Positions 1 through 7,140 of a DNA stretch of 9,577 bases are shown piece after piece. The translations under genes were made by a program, and so were the position numbers. How positions within the stretch are numbered: position 1 is the stretch's first letter; the number at the start of each line of letters is the position of its first letter. Below the pieces are notes generated by a model. It did not search any database, was not told the origin of the DNA, and saw only the letters and a program-made list of their open reading frames with translations. Origin of the DNA: Chlamydiia bacterium (lineage in GTDB: Bacteria > Chlamydiota > Chlamydiia > Chlamydiales > FEN-1388); assembly GCA_003170575.1 (NCBI GenBank), contig PMZB01000106.1, positions 1 through 9,577 on the forward strand, given 5' to 3'.

Positions 1-2072
1 GATTTGTCCGCAGAAGTTTTTTCTACCTTCTGCAAAAACTTCTGGAAGGCGCATGTTCGAGTCAATGGCTCCAGCCACTCATCTTCTAAAAGATCCTGAA
101 GCTCTGGCAGCTCCTCTTCTTTGAGGGCTTTGTAGAGGTATTCTATAGCTTCTGGGAAATTTCCCATGAGCGTATAGAGGCATGCTTTTTGATAGAGAGC
201 AAAAGGTTGGCCAAGATTTTGTGCAGTACAAAGAGCGTCTTCTGCCTGAAACCATTCTTGCGGGATGCAATTTCCTTCCCGGGAAGCTTCGCCAAGATGG
301 ACGAGCGTGAGGGCATAATCAATCCAAGCAAGCTCATCTTCTGGATCAAGCGTGAGAAGCTGCTCATAGTAGAGCCTGGCCATAGAAAAAGCATTCTTGT
401 CTGAGGCAAGCTCTCCCAAATGAAGGTAACAAGAGGCAAGCTGATAAAGCACTGGAAGAAATGTTTCGTTCTCTAACAAAGCCTCGGTAAGGAACGCTAT
501 TGCCCTATCGAAATATTCCTCTTCATCATACGCGTCCCCTAAAAAGAAAAATGCGCGTCCCATGTGATATAAAGTTGTAACAGGCCGTTCTTGTGCTAGA
601 GCAAAAGCACGCTCAAATTTAGCAATACTCTCACATGCAAATAGAGGATCCTCTGAAAATTCTGCCTGATTGAGAAGCGCCACTCCCCAATCAGCCCAAA
701 ACTCTGGAGATAAGGCAAAAAAGGAGCGTGAAGCTATCGTATATGCAACAAGAGCGTCGCGCAAGACAGAGGAATCAACAAGCATATCGGCCTGCGTCCA
801 TTTTGTAGTCGCAATAGCCTGCCAAAGAACTGCGCTTCGAGGAAAGAGCCCAATACCTTCCTGAAGTAACGACAATGCTTTTTCAATATAAGAAATCTCT
901 CCAAAACATTTTCCTCGTTCCACGTAACAAAGTGCAAGAGCCACAAAAGGCTCTGGATTGGGCTCAGAACAAGATTTAAGCGAAAAAGCATTTTGAGCAT
1001 ATTCATAGGCTTGTTTTAGCATCTCCTCATCACCGCAAGAAATGCCGTGCCATAAAAATGCTTGAGCTGCAACCCCCAGATCTACAGCAGACATAACGCC
1101 GCATTCTTTGGCCCTACGGAATGCTGCAACCGCCTCTTTAACGAGACTTGGTTTTTTCCATATCCTCCATGCTCGAAACAAAAGAAAACCCTGTCTTAGC
1201 CATGCAGCAAAAGAGTCTTTATTAAGTGCTGCGGTTGTTTCAAAGGCTTGATGGGCTTTCGCAAAAAACTCTTTCTCTGATGTTGCTTCAAATAGATGCT
1301 GGCAACAGCACCCGAGGTTGAAAAAATGCACACCTTTTTCTGATGAGGCTGTTGTGGCGTCTATAGCGGCCTGGTAAAGGGAGACGGCCTCCAAAATAAG
1401 ATCATCGCTGGAAATAGCTAAACCAAGCTCAACAATGATGTTTGCATAATCGTTGAAAAAGTCTGGGCGGCTGCATCCCAAAGCTCGGGCCTTTGCAAAA
1501 TGGGCAATCGCTTTTTGCAAATCTCCTGCCTCGCCTGATTGTTTGGCAATAACAGACCAGACAATCCCCCAATGCCAATAAAACTCTGCTGGAGCGGCCT
1601 TTTCATCCACCAAAGTAGAGGCAGCCAAAAACGCTTCATCTGCACGAAAAAGCAGGTCCTCTTCTCCACTAAGAATTGCCACCCTCAGACTTACACCCCC
1701 CAAAGCATACTGTGCATCAAAAAAATGAGATTCTAGCCCAACTGCCCTTTTTAAACTGTCGAGCGACTGCTGGAGTTCCTCTTTATCCTCAGAAAGAGCC
1801 AAAAAAGCGCCAAGCCTGAACCATACTCTTGCGCTCGAAGGAGACAACCGGCAAGCAGCCTTATACGCTTCCTTCGCTGCTGCTCGCTGCGCAACATCTC
1901 CGGGAATTGTTGCCTTTTCAGCGCTCAGCAAAAAAAGCTGAGCCAAAAGCTCTTTTTCCTCTGGCTGTAGAGTAATCCACGTAGAATCATCGGAAAAATC
2001 CTTGAGAAGCTCAAAGGATTGGGAAGAGAAAATGCCTTCGAATACTTTCTGCAGACTATTATGTTCGCTCAT
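1..2072 (-). CDS. Large tetratricopeptide-repeat (TPR) protein, C-terminus cut by window edge
   Basis: The minus strand is open from an ATG at 2072 to the left edge, giving 690 codons with no stop. The protein is almost entirely helical TPR-like repeats, seen as recurring A-x3-Y/F-x2-A-x2-L-x-P and W-x2-L/W-G patterns. Examples are the segments around residues 63-90 (EAYKAACRLSPSSARVWFRLG), 165-200, 225-255, 310-345, 395-420, 455-495, 520-550 and 565-590. The last residues (LLEDEWLEPL, then FQKFL, about 661-680) resemble the usual end of such proteins, so the stop is probably close outside the window. TPR arrays bind other proteins; no catalytic motif is visible. No Shine-Dalgarno lies before the ATG, and the frame stays open 100 codons upstream, so the true start is uncertain. 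It lies downstream of the F-box gene on the same strand and may share its transcript. The family assignment is solid; the function is unknown. Confidence 0.85.
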   Translation of the reverse strand, partial: MSEHNSLQKVFEGIFSSQSFELLKDFSDDSTWITLQPEEKELLAQLFLLSAEKATIPGDVAQRAAAKEAYKAACRLSPSSARVWFRLGAFLALSEDKEELQQSLDSLKRAVGLESHFFDAQYALGGVSLRVAILSGEEDLLFRADEAFLAASTLVDEKAAPAEFYWHWGIVWSVIAKQSGEAGDLQKAIAHFAKARALGCSRPDFFNDYANIIVELGLAISSDDLILEAVSLYQAAIDATTASSEKGVHFFNLGCCCQHLFEATSEKEFFAKAHQAFETTAALNKDSFAAWLRQGFLLFRAWRIWKKPSLVKEAVAAFRRAKECGVMSAVDLGVAAQAFLWHGISCGDEEMLKQAYEYAQNAFSLKSCSEPNPEPFVALALCYVERGKCFGEISYIEKALSLLQEGIGLFPRSAVLWQAIATTKWTQADMLVDSSVLRDALVAYTIASRSFFALSPEFWADWGVALLNQAEFSEDPLFACESIAKFERAFALAQERPVTTLYHMGRAFFFLGDAYDEEEYFDRAIAFLTEALLENETFLPVLYQLASCYLHLGELASDKNAFSMARLYYEQLLTLDPEDELAWIDYALTLVHLGEASREGNCIPQEWFQAEDALCTAQNLGQPFALYQKACLYTLMGNFPEAIEYLYKALKEEELPELQDLLEDEWLEPLTRTCAFQKFLQKVEKTSADK

Positions 2073-2376
2073 AGACCACGACGAATTTGGGTAAGAGGCA
2101 TCCTCATTTTGTGCTTTTAAAAAATCACAACAAAGTATGCCTAGGGAGCAGTATACCCTAATTCCTGCTAAAACACAAATTCCTGAGCTAACCCATTTAA
2201 ATTGAAAAATCTTATAGACAGGATCTACAGAATATCCATGAACAAGGGACAAAAAACGGTAAGTATTTGACGTTCCTCGGCTCAAAAACAGGGATGGAAC
2301 AGAGGATCCTCGAGAATTTTGGGGTGTAGAAGATCCTTCTGCAAAGCCGGGGTGTTGTAGCAGCGACTTTTTTCAT
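2073..2376 (-). other. Possible N-terminal extension of the TPR gene, one base out of frame with an upstream ATG
   Basis: The TPR frame continues without a stop from 2072 up to a TGA at 2375-2373, a further 100 codons. It would encode a Ser-rich stretch followed by a hydrophobic patch (FQFKWVSSGICVLAGIR, then CSLGILCCDFL). No ATG or GTG lies in this extension; only TTG codons (2285, 2252) could start it. Overlapping the TGA is an ATG at 2376 followed by six A residues (ATG AAA AAA GTC). Losing one A, or a +1 shift, would place this ATG in the TPR frame. The ATG lies only 26 bases after the F-box stop, which is operon-like spacing. As read, the ATG frame gives a 54-residue peptide ending at 2212. 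The alternative is that the region is only a leader. Confidence 0.4.
2150..2178 (-). promoter_or_regulatory. Candidate promoter for the TPR gene
   Basis: On the minus strand TTGTGT (2178-2173) and TATACT (2155-2150, 5 of 6 to the -10 consensus) are separated by 17 bases. Transcription would start near 2143, about 70 bases before the ATG at 2072. The -35 is weak. If this promoter is real, the open frame upstream of 2072 may be non-coding leader. Confidence 0.25.
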
Positions 2377-2402
2377 ACGACGACGGAGTACTATGTGAAT
2401 TG

Positions 2403-4118
2403 TTATGTTTTGGCTGTGTTAAGCATCTCTACTTTTTTCGCTTCCTCACTTTTTCCATGAGAATTATAGTAGACCACTAACCCAGGAGAAACCTCCTGCC
2501 AAGTCATCGATCCAGGTTTTAACTTAGAAAGAAGGTTTTCATTTAAGGCATCCTCTTGAATCTGCGTTATAATTATCCTCGAAAAAAGCCATTCTAAACC
2601 GTCTGATTCTAGTTCTGATTCTACTTCTGATCGTCCAGCATACTCTTCAGCTAATTTATATTGCTTCAGGCTGAGCATATACAGGCACATCGCACTAAAC
2701 GGAAAAGCATCCTTGTCTTGATCTCTTTCACGCTCGCATTTTTTGGAATCTCTTATTTTTTTGGCCAGTTGAGTACAGCTTAGTGCACGAGGAAAGTCCG
2801 AAAGTTTTGCATATCTTTTGGCAATGGCCATTAAAGGCCGCAATCCAAATTCTCGATCCTTTTCGGTTAAGTCTACAGATAACTGGATCAAATGTTCTAG
2901 ATCCTTATAAGCTGAACCTTCCGCCTGACTTTCCAGGATGCAGCTCATCGCTTCGTTGCCAGCATCAGCATCGTAGTTTTGAGCATATCGTTGACACTGT
3001 TCTGCAACTTCATATTGTTCGTTTGAGCAAGCGCTTTCACAAAGAGCCTTAAACCCTTCAACGCCACAAGCCGCATCAAGTGCCGCACATTTTTTACATG
3101 CCGCAAGCCCAGGCCCATAACGATGGGATTCGAAAAGCTTGATACTCAATTGTTTCCACATCTCAGCGCCAGAAAAAGCCGAGCCATCTATTGTCAACTG
3201 AGGTAAATCAATTTTAGCAAACAACGCCTCCCCTACACGTTCTTCCGCTATGAGCCAAGAAGACGCCCCTGATTTTATTTCTGCAACATACAGATTATTT
3301 ATAAAGTTTTCGTCTAAATTTTGGCCTGAAATCCATGCGGGTAACCAGTAGTCTCCTTCTCCATTTTTAGCATATTCTTCTGCTTGTTCATATTGCTTCA
3401 ACTTAAAGCTATACTCACACATCTCAGTAAACGGGAAAACATCTGCCTCTGGATTGCGGCTTATACTAGCATCTCTTACTTTTCTTGCCACTTGAGTACA
3501 ACTGAGTGCACAAGGGAAGTCCGCAAATTCTGCAAATCTTTTGGCAAGAGACATCAAAGCACACAGTGCAAAATCCCGTGGTAAATCTTGAGCTAATGAG
3601 ATCAATGGCTCCAGATCCTTCGAACAACACGCATCCTCTGTTTTGGAGACAATGATGCGACACAGTGCTTGATCGCCGTACCCTGCATCATATTTTTTGG
3701 CATATTGCTGACAAACCCTTGCAATCTCATAGGCTTTTTGTTGACAGGCTTGGTCACACAGACACCTAAAGTTCGAGGCACCATCAGAAGAATCACGTTT
3801 CGCACTTTCTAGACATGCTGCAATTGCCTTGCCCCATCCTTGGAATTCAGCAAATTTTTTACTTAACTCGTAATATGAAGGGAGAGGTAGATGTTCATTA
3901 TGCAAAACTTTCTCCCATAAGTTCTGATCTACAGAACCCCGGCTCCAGTCACGACAAACTTGCTGACATTGAGAAATGCTTCCGATATTTAGAGAGGAAA
4001 AGATTTCTGACAGCATTTCCATAGGCAAGTCTGAGATACTTTTTTGCTCGTCTCCGGTCGACGTAACCTCAGTAGGTGGCTGTGTACATTTGTACACCAT
4101 ATTTACTGGATTAGACAT
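2403..4118 (-). CDS. F-box protein with duplicated helical-repeat module, likely secreted effector
   Basis: This 571-residue protein has an F-box near its N-terminus, residues about 27-72. It shows the ISDLP-x-E-M-L-x-E-I-F core, the CQQVCRDW segment and a closing LWEKVL. F-boxes bind Skp1 in eukaryotic SCF ubiquitin ligases; bacteria have no such ligase, so the partner is presumably host Skp1. The rest is two copies of one Cys- and Ala-rich module, about residues 81-290 and 320-545. Paired landmarks are CQQYAKKYDA/CQRYAQNYDA, FPCALSCTQV/FPRALSCTQL and KQYEQAEEYA/KQYKLAEEYA. The modules look like TPR or Sel1-like alpha-solenoids and probably recognise the substrate. The start is supported by GGAG at 4132-4129, ten bases upstream of the ATG. 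There is no classical signal peptide; type III secretion is plausible but not shown. F-box gene families are known to be expanded in amoeba-associated Chlamydiae. The substrate is unknown. Confidence 0.88.
   Translation of the reverse strand: MSNPVNMVYKCTQPPTEVTSTGDEQKSISDLPMEMLSEIFSSLNIGSISQCQQVCRDWSRGSVDQNLWEKVLHNEHLPLPSYYELSKKFAEFQGWGKAIAACLESAKRDSSDGASNFRCLCDQACQQKAYEIARVCQQYAKKYDAGYGDQALCRIIVSKTEDACCSKDLEPLISLAQDLPRDFALCALMSLAKRFAEFADFPCALSCTQVARKVRDASISRNPEADVFPFTEMCEYSFKLKQYEQAEEYAKNGEGDYWLPAWISGQNLDENFINNLYVAEIKSGASSWLIAEERVGEALFAKIDLPQLTIDGSAFSGAEMWKQLSIKLFESHRYGPGLAACKKCAALDAACGVEGFKALCESACSNEQYEVAEQCQRYAQNYDADAGNEAMSCILESQAEGSAYKDLEHLIQLSVDLTEKDREFGLRPLMAIAKRYAKLSDFPRALSCTQLAKKIRDSKKCERERDQDKDAFPFSAMCLYMLSLKQYKLAEEYAGRSEVESELESDGLEWLFSRIIITQIQEDALNENLLSKLKPGSMTWQEVSPGLVVYYNSHGKSEEAKKVEMLNTAKT
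2484..3161 (-). repeat. Second copy of the internal module of the F-box gene
   Basis: It encodes residues about 320-545. It aligns with residues 81-290 of the same protein at an offset that drifts from 239 to 252 residues, so small indels have accumulated. Similarity persists at the DNA level, for example around 2770-2840 versus 3488-3558 (GTACA, AGTGCACRAGG and AAGTCCG blocks). This marks an intragenic duplication. Confidence 0.8.
3249..3878 (-). repeat. First copy of the internal module of the F-box gene
   Basis: It encodes residues about 81-290, the N-terminal member of the duplicated pair. Shared landmarks with the second copy include a helix ending in AAC (residues 99-102 / 339-341), YA-x2-YDA, a KDLE-x-LI-x-L segment and KQY-x2-AEEYA. 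Confidence 0.8.
3903..4040 (-). other. F-box domain coding segment
   Basis: It encodes residues about 27-72 of the F-box protein. The pattern is SISDLP, then M-L-x-E-I-F, then two Cys-containing helices with R56-D57-W58, ending in LWEKVL. This is the canonical order of F-box conserved positions (LP at the start, I/L-F in helix 1, V-C-R-x-W in helix 2, LW near the end). Confidence 0.85.
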
Positions 4119-4156
4119 TCTAACTAATCTCCATTAATTTACAGATTCAAAATATG

Positions 4157-4186
4157 ATTATACACAATATCAATAAATAATTACAA
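4157..4186 (-). promoter_or_regulatory. Promoter of the F-box gene
   Basis: On the minus strand TTGTAA (4186-4181) is followed after 18 bases by a perfect TATAAT (4162-4157). Transcription would start near 4150, giving a leader of about 32 bases that contains the GGAG ribosome site at 4132-4129. The surroundings are very AT-rich. It is the strongest sigma70-like promoter match noticed in the window. It implies transcription of the F-box gene independent of the kinase gene. Confidence 0.6.
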
Positions 4187-4326
4187 TCAAAAAATAGGGC
4201 TTTTCTATCTACTAGAAGGATTGGTAGACGTTGCCATGCAATTTGATCATTTGTCAAGAAGTAACCGCTCTCCAAAACATGCAAAGCTAAAACCCAAGTT
4301 GCTACCTATCTTGCGCTCTGAGCTTC
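4187..4326. other. Intergenic stretch between kinase and F-box genes, no gene seen
   Basis: It holds no convincing reading frame. A weak inverted repeat TCTAC/GTAGA lies around 4208-4230, with no T-run placed to make a terminator for the kinase transcript. Read-through into the F-box gene is possible. Confidence 0.4.
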
Positions 4327-5919
4327 CTAGCTGGGTAGTGGGGGGATTTCTGGAGGCGGGATAAAATCTTGCTGAAGAGTAGTGCTCTTCTCTTCCTGAG
4401 ATAAAGTCTCCTCTGCTGCCCCGCCTGGAGGCCTCGAAGGAATAGAGGATTGGCGTGTTCTCTCGCGCAAGATGAGTTCAAGCTGATAATTTTTTGTTAG
4501 AATAGCAGCAAGTTGATTCTTGCCTTCGCTTACAAGAATCGTCCCTTTTTTTAATCCATCAATAAGTCGATCTATTGGATCGTTCAGATTGGCCTCTCGG
4601 CTTCCTGGATACCCTCCCTTCTCCTCCCTTCTCCCGTACACCATCTCCTGCAGGCAAACGCCAAGCGCATATGCCTCGGTTTTTTCCGTAGCATGTGTCT
4701 TAGGACCAGCTTCTGGTGGAGCATACTTCCAGGTGGTCGTATGTATTGGATCGCCCATCACTTTGACTGTTCCAAAATCACCCAGTCTAGCACGAAGTGC
4801 TCCTGCCTGGGCAGGCAACCCCCCAGATTTATCAAGTTTCTCAATGTCGTCGGTAGGAGCTCGCTCTTCCTCAATGAAAAAATTCTCTGGCTTCAAGTCA
4901 CCATGCACCATCTCATTTGCAAGAAACCCCTCTTCTGCACAAAAAATATCATACATGCAACTAAGCCGATCTATAAGCTTCTGTCCAGTATATTTCCCAT
5001 CAGGATATTTGTCGGCAGGAGGAAGATCAACAAGACCAAAATGGGCACAATCACCTCGATAAGGCACCCACAAAAAAGACTTATCATTTTCTGACTTAAT
5101 CGTATGCATTTCCGCTGTTCGGGGAATATGAAACTGCTCTATTAAGCTCAAAGTTGTGCTGATTGCTTCAAAATCAGCTTCAGCCTCCGCTACCTCGGGC
5201 TCATTTCCCGGATGCATACTTCTTTTCGTCAAAGCCATTAAACGTTGAAGTGCAAACCGTTCCGGGGCTTCTTTTTTAAATACTGCTAAAGCCTTAACGA
5301 TTCCAACACTACTAACTGTCCCTGCATCAGAACCATATCCTCTCACTTCAGCATAGAGCTTGCCATGGCGAATTTTAAGGCGTATTTGTAATTTTTTACC
5401 TTGCTCGTCTGTAACAGAAACGCGAGTCATCTCACGAGAAAGTATCACGGGTTTCATTTGCGACAGAGATCTGCTCATGGTATCGATAGCCTCATCTGCT
5501 ACCTCAACAATCTTTTGCTCAACTCTCGGAGAAAGGCCCATCTGACGAGCTCTTTGAGCAAAAGATTCTTTTTGCTCCAGGGCCGTTGCTTGTTGAGAAG
5601 AAAGGCCGTGCGGTTTCACTTTAGTCTGTTGTTGATAAGCTTTCATTACTAATTTGGCAACTTTTTTGGCATTTTCCCCAAGTTTTTCCTCTGGGCCTAG
5701 TCTTTTTAAGTCTTCTTCACTAAAAGTTACTAATTTATCACCAATTTTCTGTTCTAAAATGTTAGTAGGAATTTTTTTTAAACCACCAATATCTTTTTCC
5801 AGGAAGCGGACAACATGGAGAGTCCCGTCTTCTGTTGGCCAAAGAACTTGTTTGGTGTACTTTACCATTTCTTGTGGATAAATTCCCCCAAATGAGGGAC
5901 CTTGCACCGAACCAGCCAT
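4327..5919 (-). CDS. Eukaryotic-like Ser/Thr protein kinase (Hanks type), HGD catalytic loop
   Basis: This 530-residue protein carries kinase landmarks in order. A glycine-rich stretch RGYGSDAG (193-200) is followed by a lysine in LAVFKK (215-216) and an acidic helix at 241-252 that could supply the helix-C glutamate. Then come the catalytic loop HGDLKPEN (339-346, base D341), the DFG metal-binding motif (381-383), an APE-like APPE (400-403) and a helix-F-like EAYALGV (415-421). It would transfer phosphate from ATP to host or bacterial proteins. The loop is HGD rather than HRD, and about 35 residues rather than the usual ~18 separate N346 from DFG. The C-lobe is short and the tail is proline-rich (PPPEIPPLPS). 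The first 190 residues match nothing I recognise, and no membrane segment is seen. The ATG at 5919 is preferred over a GTG at 5928, because AAGAGG at 5933-5928 lies eight bases before it. Target unknown; host-directed effector role is inferred from neighbours. Confidence 0.85.
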   Translation of the reverse strand: MAGSVQGPSFGGIYPQEMVKYTKQVLWPTEDGTLHVVRFLEKDIGGLKKIPTNILEQKIGDKLVTFSEEDLKRLGPEEKLGENAKKVAKLVMKAYQQQTKVKPHGLSSQQATALEQKESFAQRARQMGLSPRVEQKIVEVADEAIDTMSRSLSQMKPVILSREMTRVSVTDEQGKKLQIRLKIRHGKLYAEVRGYGSDAGTVSSVGIVKALAVFKKEAPERFALQRLMALTKRSMHPGNEPEVAEAEADFEAISTTLSLIEQFHIPRTAEMHTIKSENDKSFLWVPYRGDCAHFGLVDLPPADKYPDGKYTGQKLIDRLSCMYDIFCAEEGFLANEMVHGDLKPENFFIEEERAPTDDIEKLDKSGGLPAQAGALRARLGDFGTVKVMGDPIHTTTWKYAPPEAGPKTHATEKTEAYALGVCLQEMVYGRREEKGGYPGSREANLNDPIDRLIDGLKKGTILVSEGKNQLAAILTKNYQLELILRERTRQSSIPSRPPGGAAEETLSQEEKSTTLQQDFIPPPEIPPLPS

Positions 5920-5927
5920 ATATAGCA

Positions 5928-5933
5928 CCTCTT
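5928..5933 (-). promoter_or_regulatory. Ribosome binding site fixing the kinase start
   Basis: AAGAGG on the minus strand ends eight bases before the ATG at 5919. It overlaps a GTG at 5928-5926 in the same frame, which therefore cannot easily be the start. Confidence 0.6.
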
Positions 5934-5981
5934 ATGATCCTTTATGCATCAGAGATATATTTTAATCAAAATATTTTTTAT

Positions 5982-6010
5982 ATTATGAACCTATACACAT
6001 CTTGGTTCAA
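5982..6010 (-). promoter_or_regulatory. Candidate promoter of the kinase gene
   Basis: TTGAAC (6010-6005) and CATAAT (5987-5982, 5 of 6) are 17 bases apart, giving a start near 5975 and a leader of about 55 bases. The -35 lies in the outer arm of the nested inverted repeat at 6005-6136. A small GAACC/GGTTC inverted repeat spans the spacer and could be an operator. A second, weaker pair TTGATT / CATAAA lies nearer the gene. Confidence 0.35.
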
Positions 6011-6136
6011 GAATCGACTCACGAAAAGCCCCCCCCTGAGATTTACTCACCTACTCGCCCAGCCCATATTGTAATATGGGCGATGCAGCAGCGTACAAAG
6101 GTCAGGATGTTGGGAAGATAGAAGCGATTCTTGAAC
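6005..6136. repeat. Nested, concentric inverted repeat (MITE-like or operator-like)
   Basis: Three inverted pairs share one centre near 6071. The outer arms are GTTCAAGAATCG (6005-6016) and CGATTCTTGAAC (6125-6136). The middle pair is CCTGA (6035-6039) and TCAGG (6102-6106). The inner arms are GCCCATATT (6062-6070) and AATATGGGC (6073-6081). Between the blocks the arms are only weakly alike. No T-run follows the inner hairpin, so it is not a typical terminator. No clear target-site duplication was seen. Confidence 0.55.
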
Positions 6137-6198
6137 AAGGAAGAGATTCGCATGCAATAAGAAAGATTATGCCAAAGTCCGGAACGTTCGGTACTTGA
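6076..6198 (+). CDS. Small possible ORF, 40 residues, helix-turn-helix-like
   Basis: ATG at 6076 opens a 40-codon frame to a TGA at 6196-6198. The segment IEAILEQGRDSHAIRKI resembles the first helices of transposase or resolvase DNA-binding domains. Its start lies inside the inner hairpin, its C-terminal third is antisense to the end of the NlpC/P60 gene, and no ribosome site is present. It may be a relic of an insertion sequence or chance; I lean to chance. Confidence 0.15.
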   Translation: MGDAAAYKGQDVGKIEAILEQGRDSHAIRKIMPKSGTFGT

Positions 6199-6994
6199 AT
6201 CTCCCACCGCCGCTCCATTCAGGACTGGAGAGCTGACTTATGCGAATGTAAGGCTGATTTTCCGCTACAGTTGAGTGAATAAATTGATCATCTCCAAGAT
6301 ACATCCCTACATGGCGGATCTTTCCCTGTTCCAGGCCAAAGAAGATAAGATCTCCTGCCTTGAGCAGAGAGAGTGAGGTTTCCACAAAAAGAGAACTTTT
6401 CACCTGATCTTTTGAATCACGTGGCAGGAAGACACCCATCTGCCGGTAGAGCATCTGCACAAACCCAGAGCAATCATACCCAAAGCTGGATCTTCCTCCC
6501 CAAGTGTATGGCAGCTCTAAAAACTGCTCACTTAAAGAGCACATCTCTTGCCGAGAGATACGTCCAGGATTGAGCTCCACATCTCCCCGCTGAATATACA
6601 GCTCTTTGTCATTTGGTAATGCTACTTTGAGCCAACGACTTGTTGATGTTGTATCAAGCGGCTCCAACACACGCAATTGGCTCTCAAAAGGCAACGTAAG
6701 TACCGACCCATAAACTGTGTCCTGCCGATCATACGCGTGGACAGAAGGGCGATTTACTTTCGCTACAACGGAAGGCGCAAAAGGATCTGGCCGATAATAG
6801 ATGCTTGCTGTCTTGACCCACCCAGGATATGTATCAACACACGTCTGAATCTTACTCCACTCTCCTTGATTTTCGAGAACTTTCACTTCTTCAGAAAAAT
6901 AGGCCTGAGAGACAATCTCAGAGGTTTCATCTGGTTTTTCCCGCATTTCAGCAACCGGAGAAATCACATAGAAAAAAGCTATCAACACAGCCAT
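6167..6994 (-). CDS. NlpC/P60 peptidoglycan endopeptidase with two SH3b domains (YkfC/Spr-like)
   Basis: From the ATG at 6994 the protein is 275 residues. Two SH3b-type beta domains come first, about 11-65 (SPVAEMREKP start, GEWSKI, YPGWV) and 75-143. The NlpC/P60 domain follows, about 145-270. The expected nucleophile is C175 in YDCSGF, with H228 in RHVGMYLGD and H240 in FIHS. Their spacing of 53 and 12 residues is what I recall for the Cys-His-His triad of YkfC-type enzymes. These cleave gamma-D-Glu-diaminopimelate bonds in peptidoglycan stem peptides; chlamydiae keep such an enzyme for peptidoglycan turnover. GAGGGG (7003-6998) supports this ATG. An in-frame ATG at 7018 and a TTG at 7039 lengthen it but lack ribosome sites. 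The short hydrophobic start (AVLIAFFYVI) runs into the first SH3b strand, so a cleaved signal peptide is doubtful and the enzyme may act in the cytoplasm on recycled peptides. Confidence 0.92.
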   Translation of the reverse strand: MAVLIAFFYVISPVAEMREKPDETSEIVSQAYFSEEVKVLENQGEWSKIQTCVDTYPGWVKTASIYYRPDPFAPSVVAKVNRPSVHAYDRQDTVYGSVLTLPFESQLRVLEPLDTTSTSRWLKVALPNDKELYIQRGDVELNPGRISRQEMCSLSEQFLELPYTWGGRSSFGYDCSGFVQMLYRQMGVFLPRDSKDQVKSSLFVETSLSLLKAGDLIFFGLEQGKIRHVGMYLGDDQFIHSTVAENQPYIRISQLSSPEWSGGGRFKYRTFRTLA

Positions 6995-7103
6995 ACACCC
7001 CTCAATCAATTTGATCATCAACCAAAAAGTAGACCACAAAAACCGCCCAAAAGCAATGGAAAAGAGGATTATCCAGCCACAATGGTAGATGCACTCTTAC
7101 ATG

Positions 7104-7140
7104 TACGTTAAGCAAAAGTTATATTTTTTTTACCACAGAG
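7104..7140 (+). repeat. Direct repeat, copy 1 (TACGTTAAGCAAA ... ACCACAGAG)
   Basis: It shares TACGTTAAGCAAA, a T-run and ACCACAGAG with positions 7242-7280. It represents the left flank plus the first bases of the inverted-repeat arm, without the matching second arm. It is a solo or truncated copy. Confidence 0.7.

Noticed and set aside
2302..2311. 10-bp palindrome GAGGATCCTC upstream of the TPR gene
   Set aside because: A single short palindrome with no promoter beside it is expected by chance.
4082..4097. Short inverted repeat GTGTAC-ATTT-GTACAC near the F-box start
   Set aside because: It lies within the first codons of the gene and is short enough to be coincidence; no matching site was seen elsewhere.
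4520..5094. Plus-strand frames of 180 and 133 residues opposite the kinase gene
   Set aside because: They are antisense to a strong coding region with recognisable kinase motifs and have no domain signal of their own.
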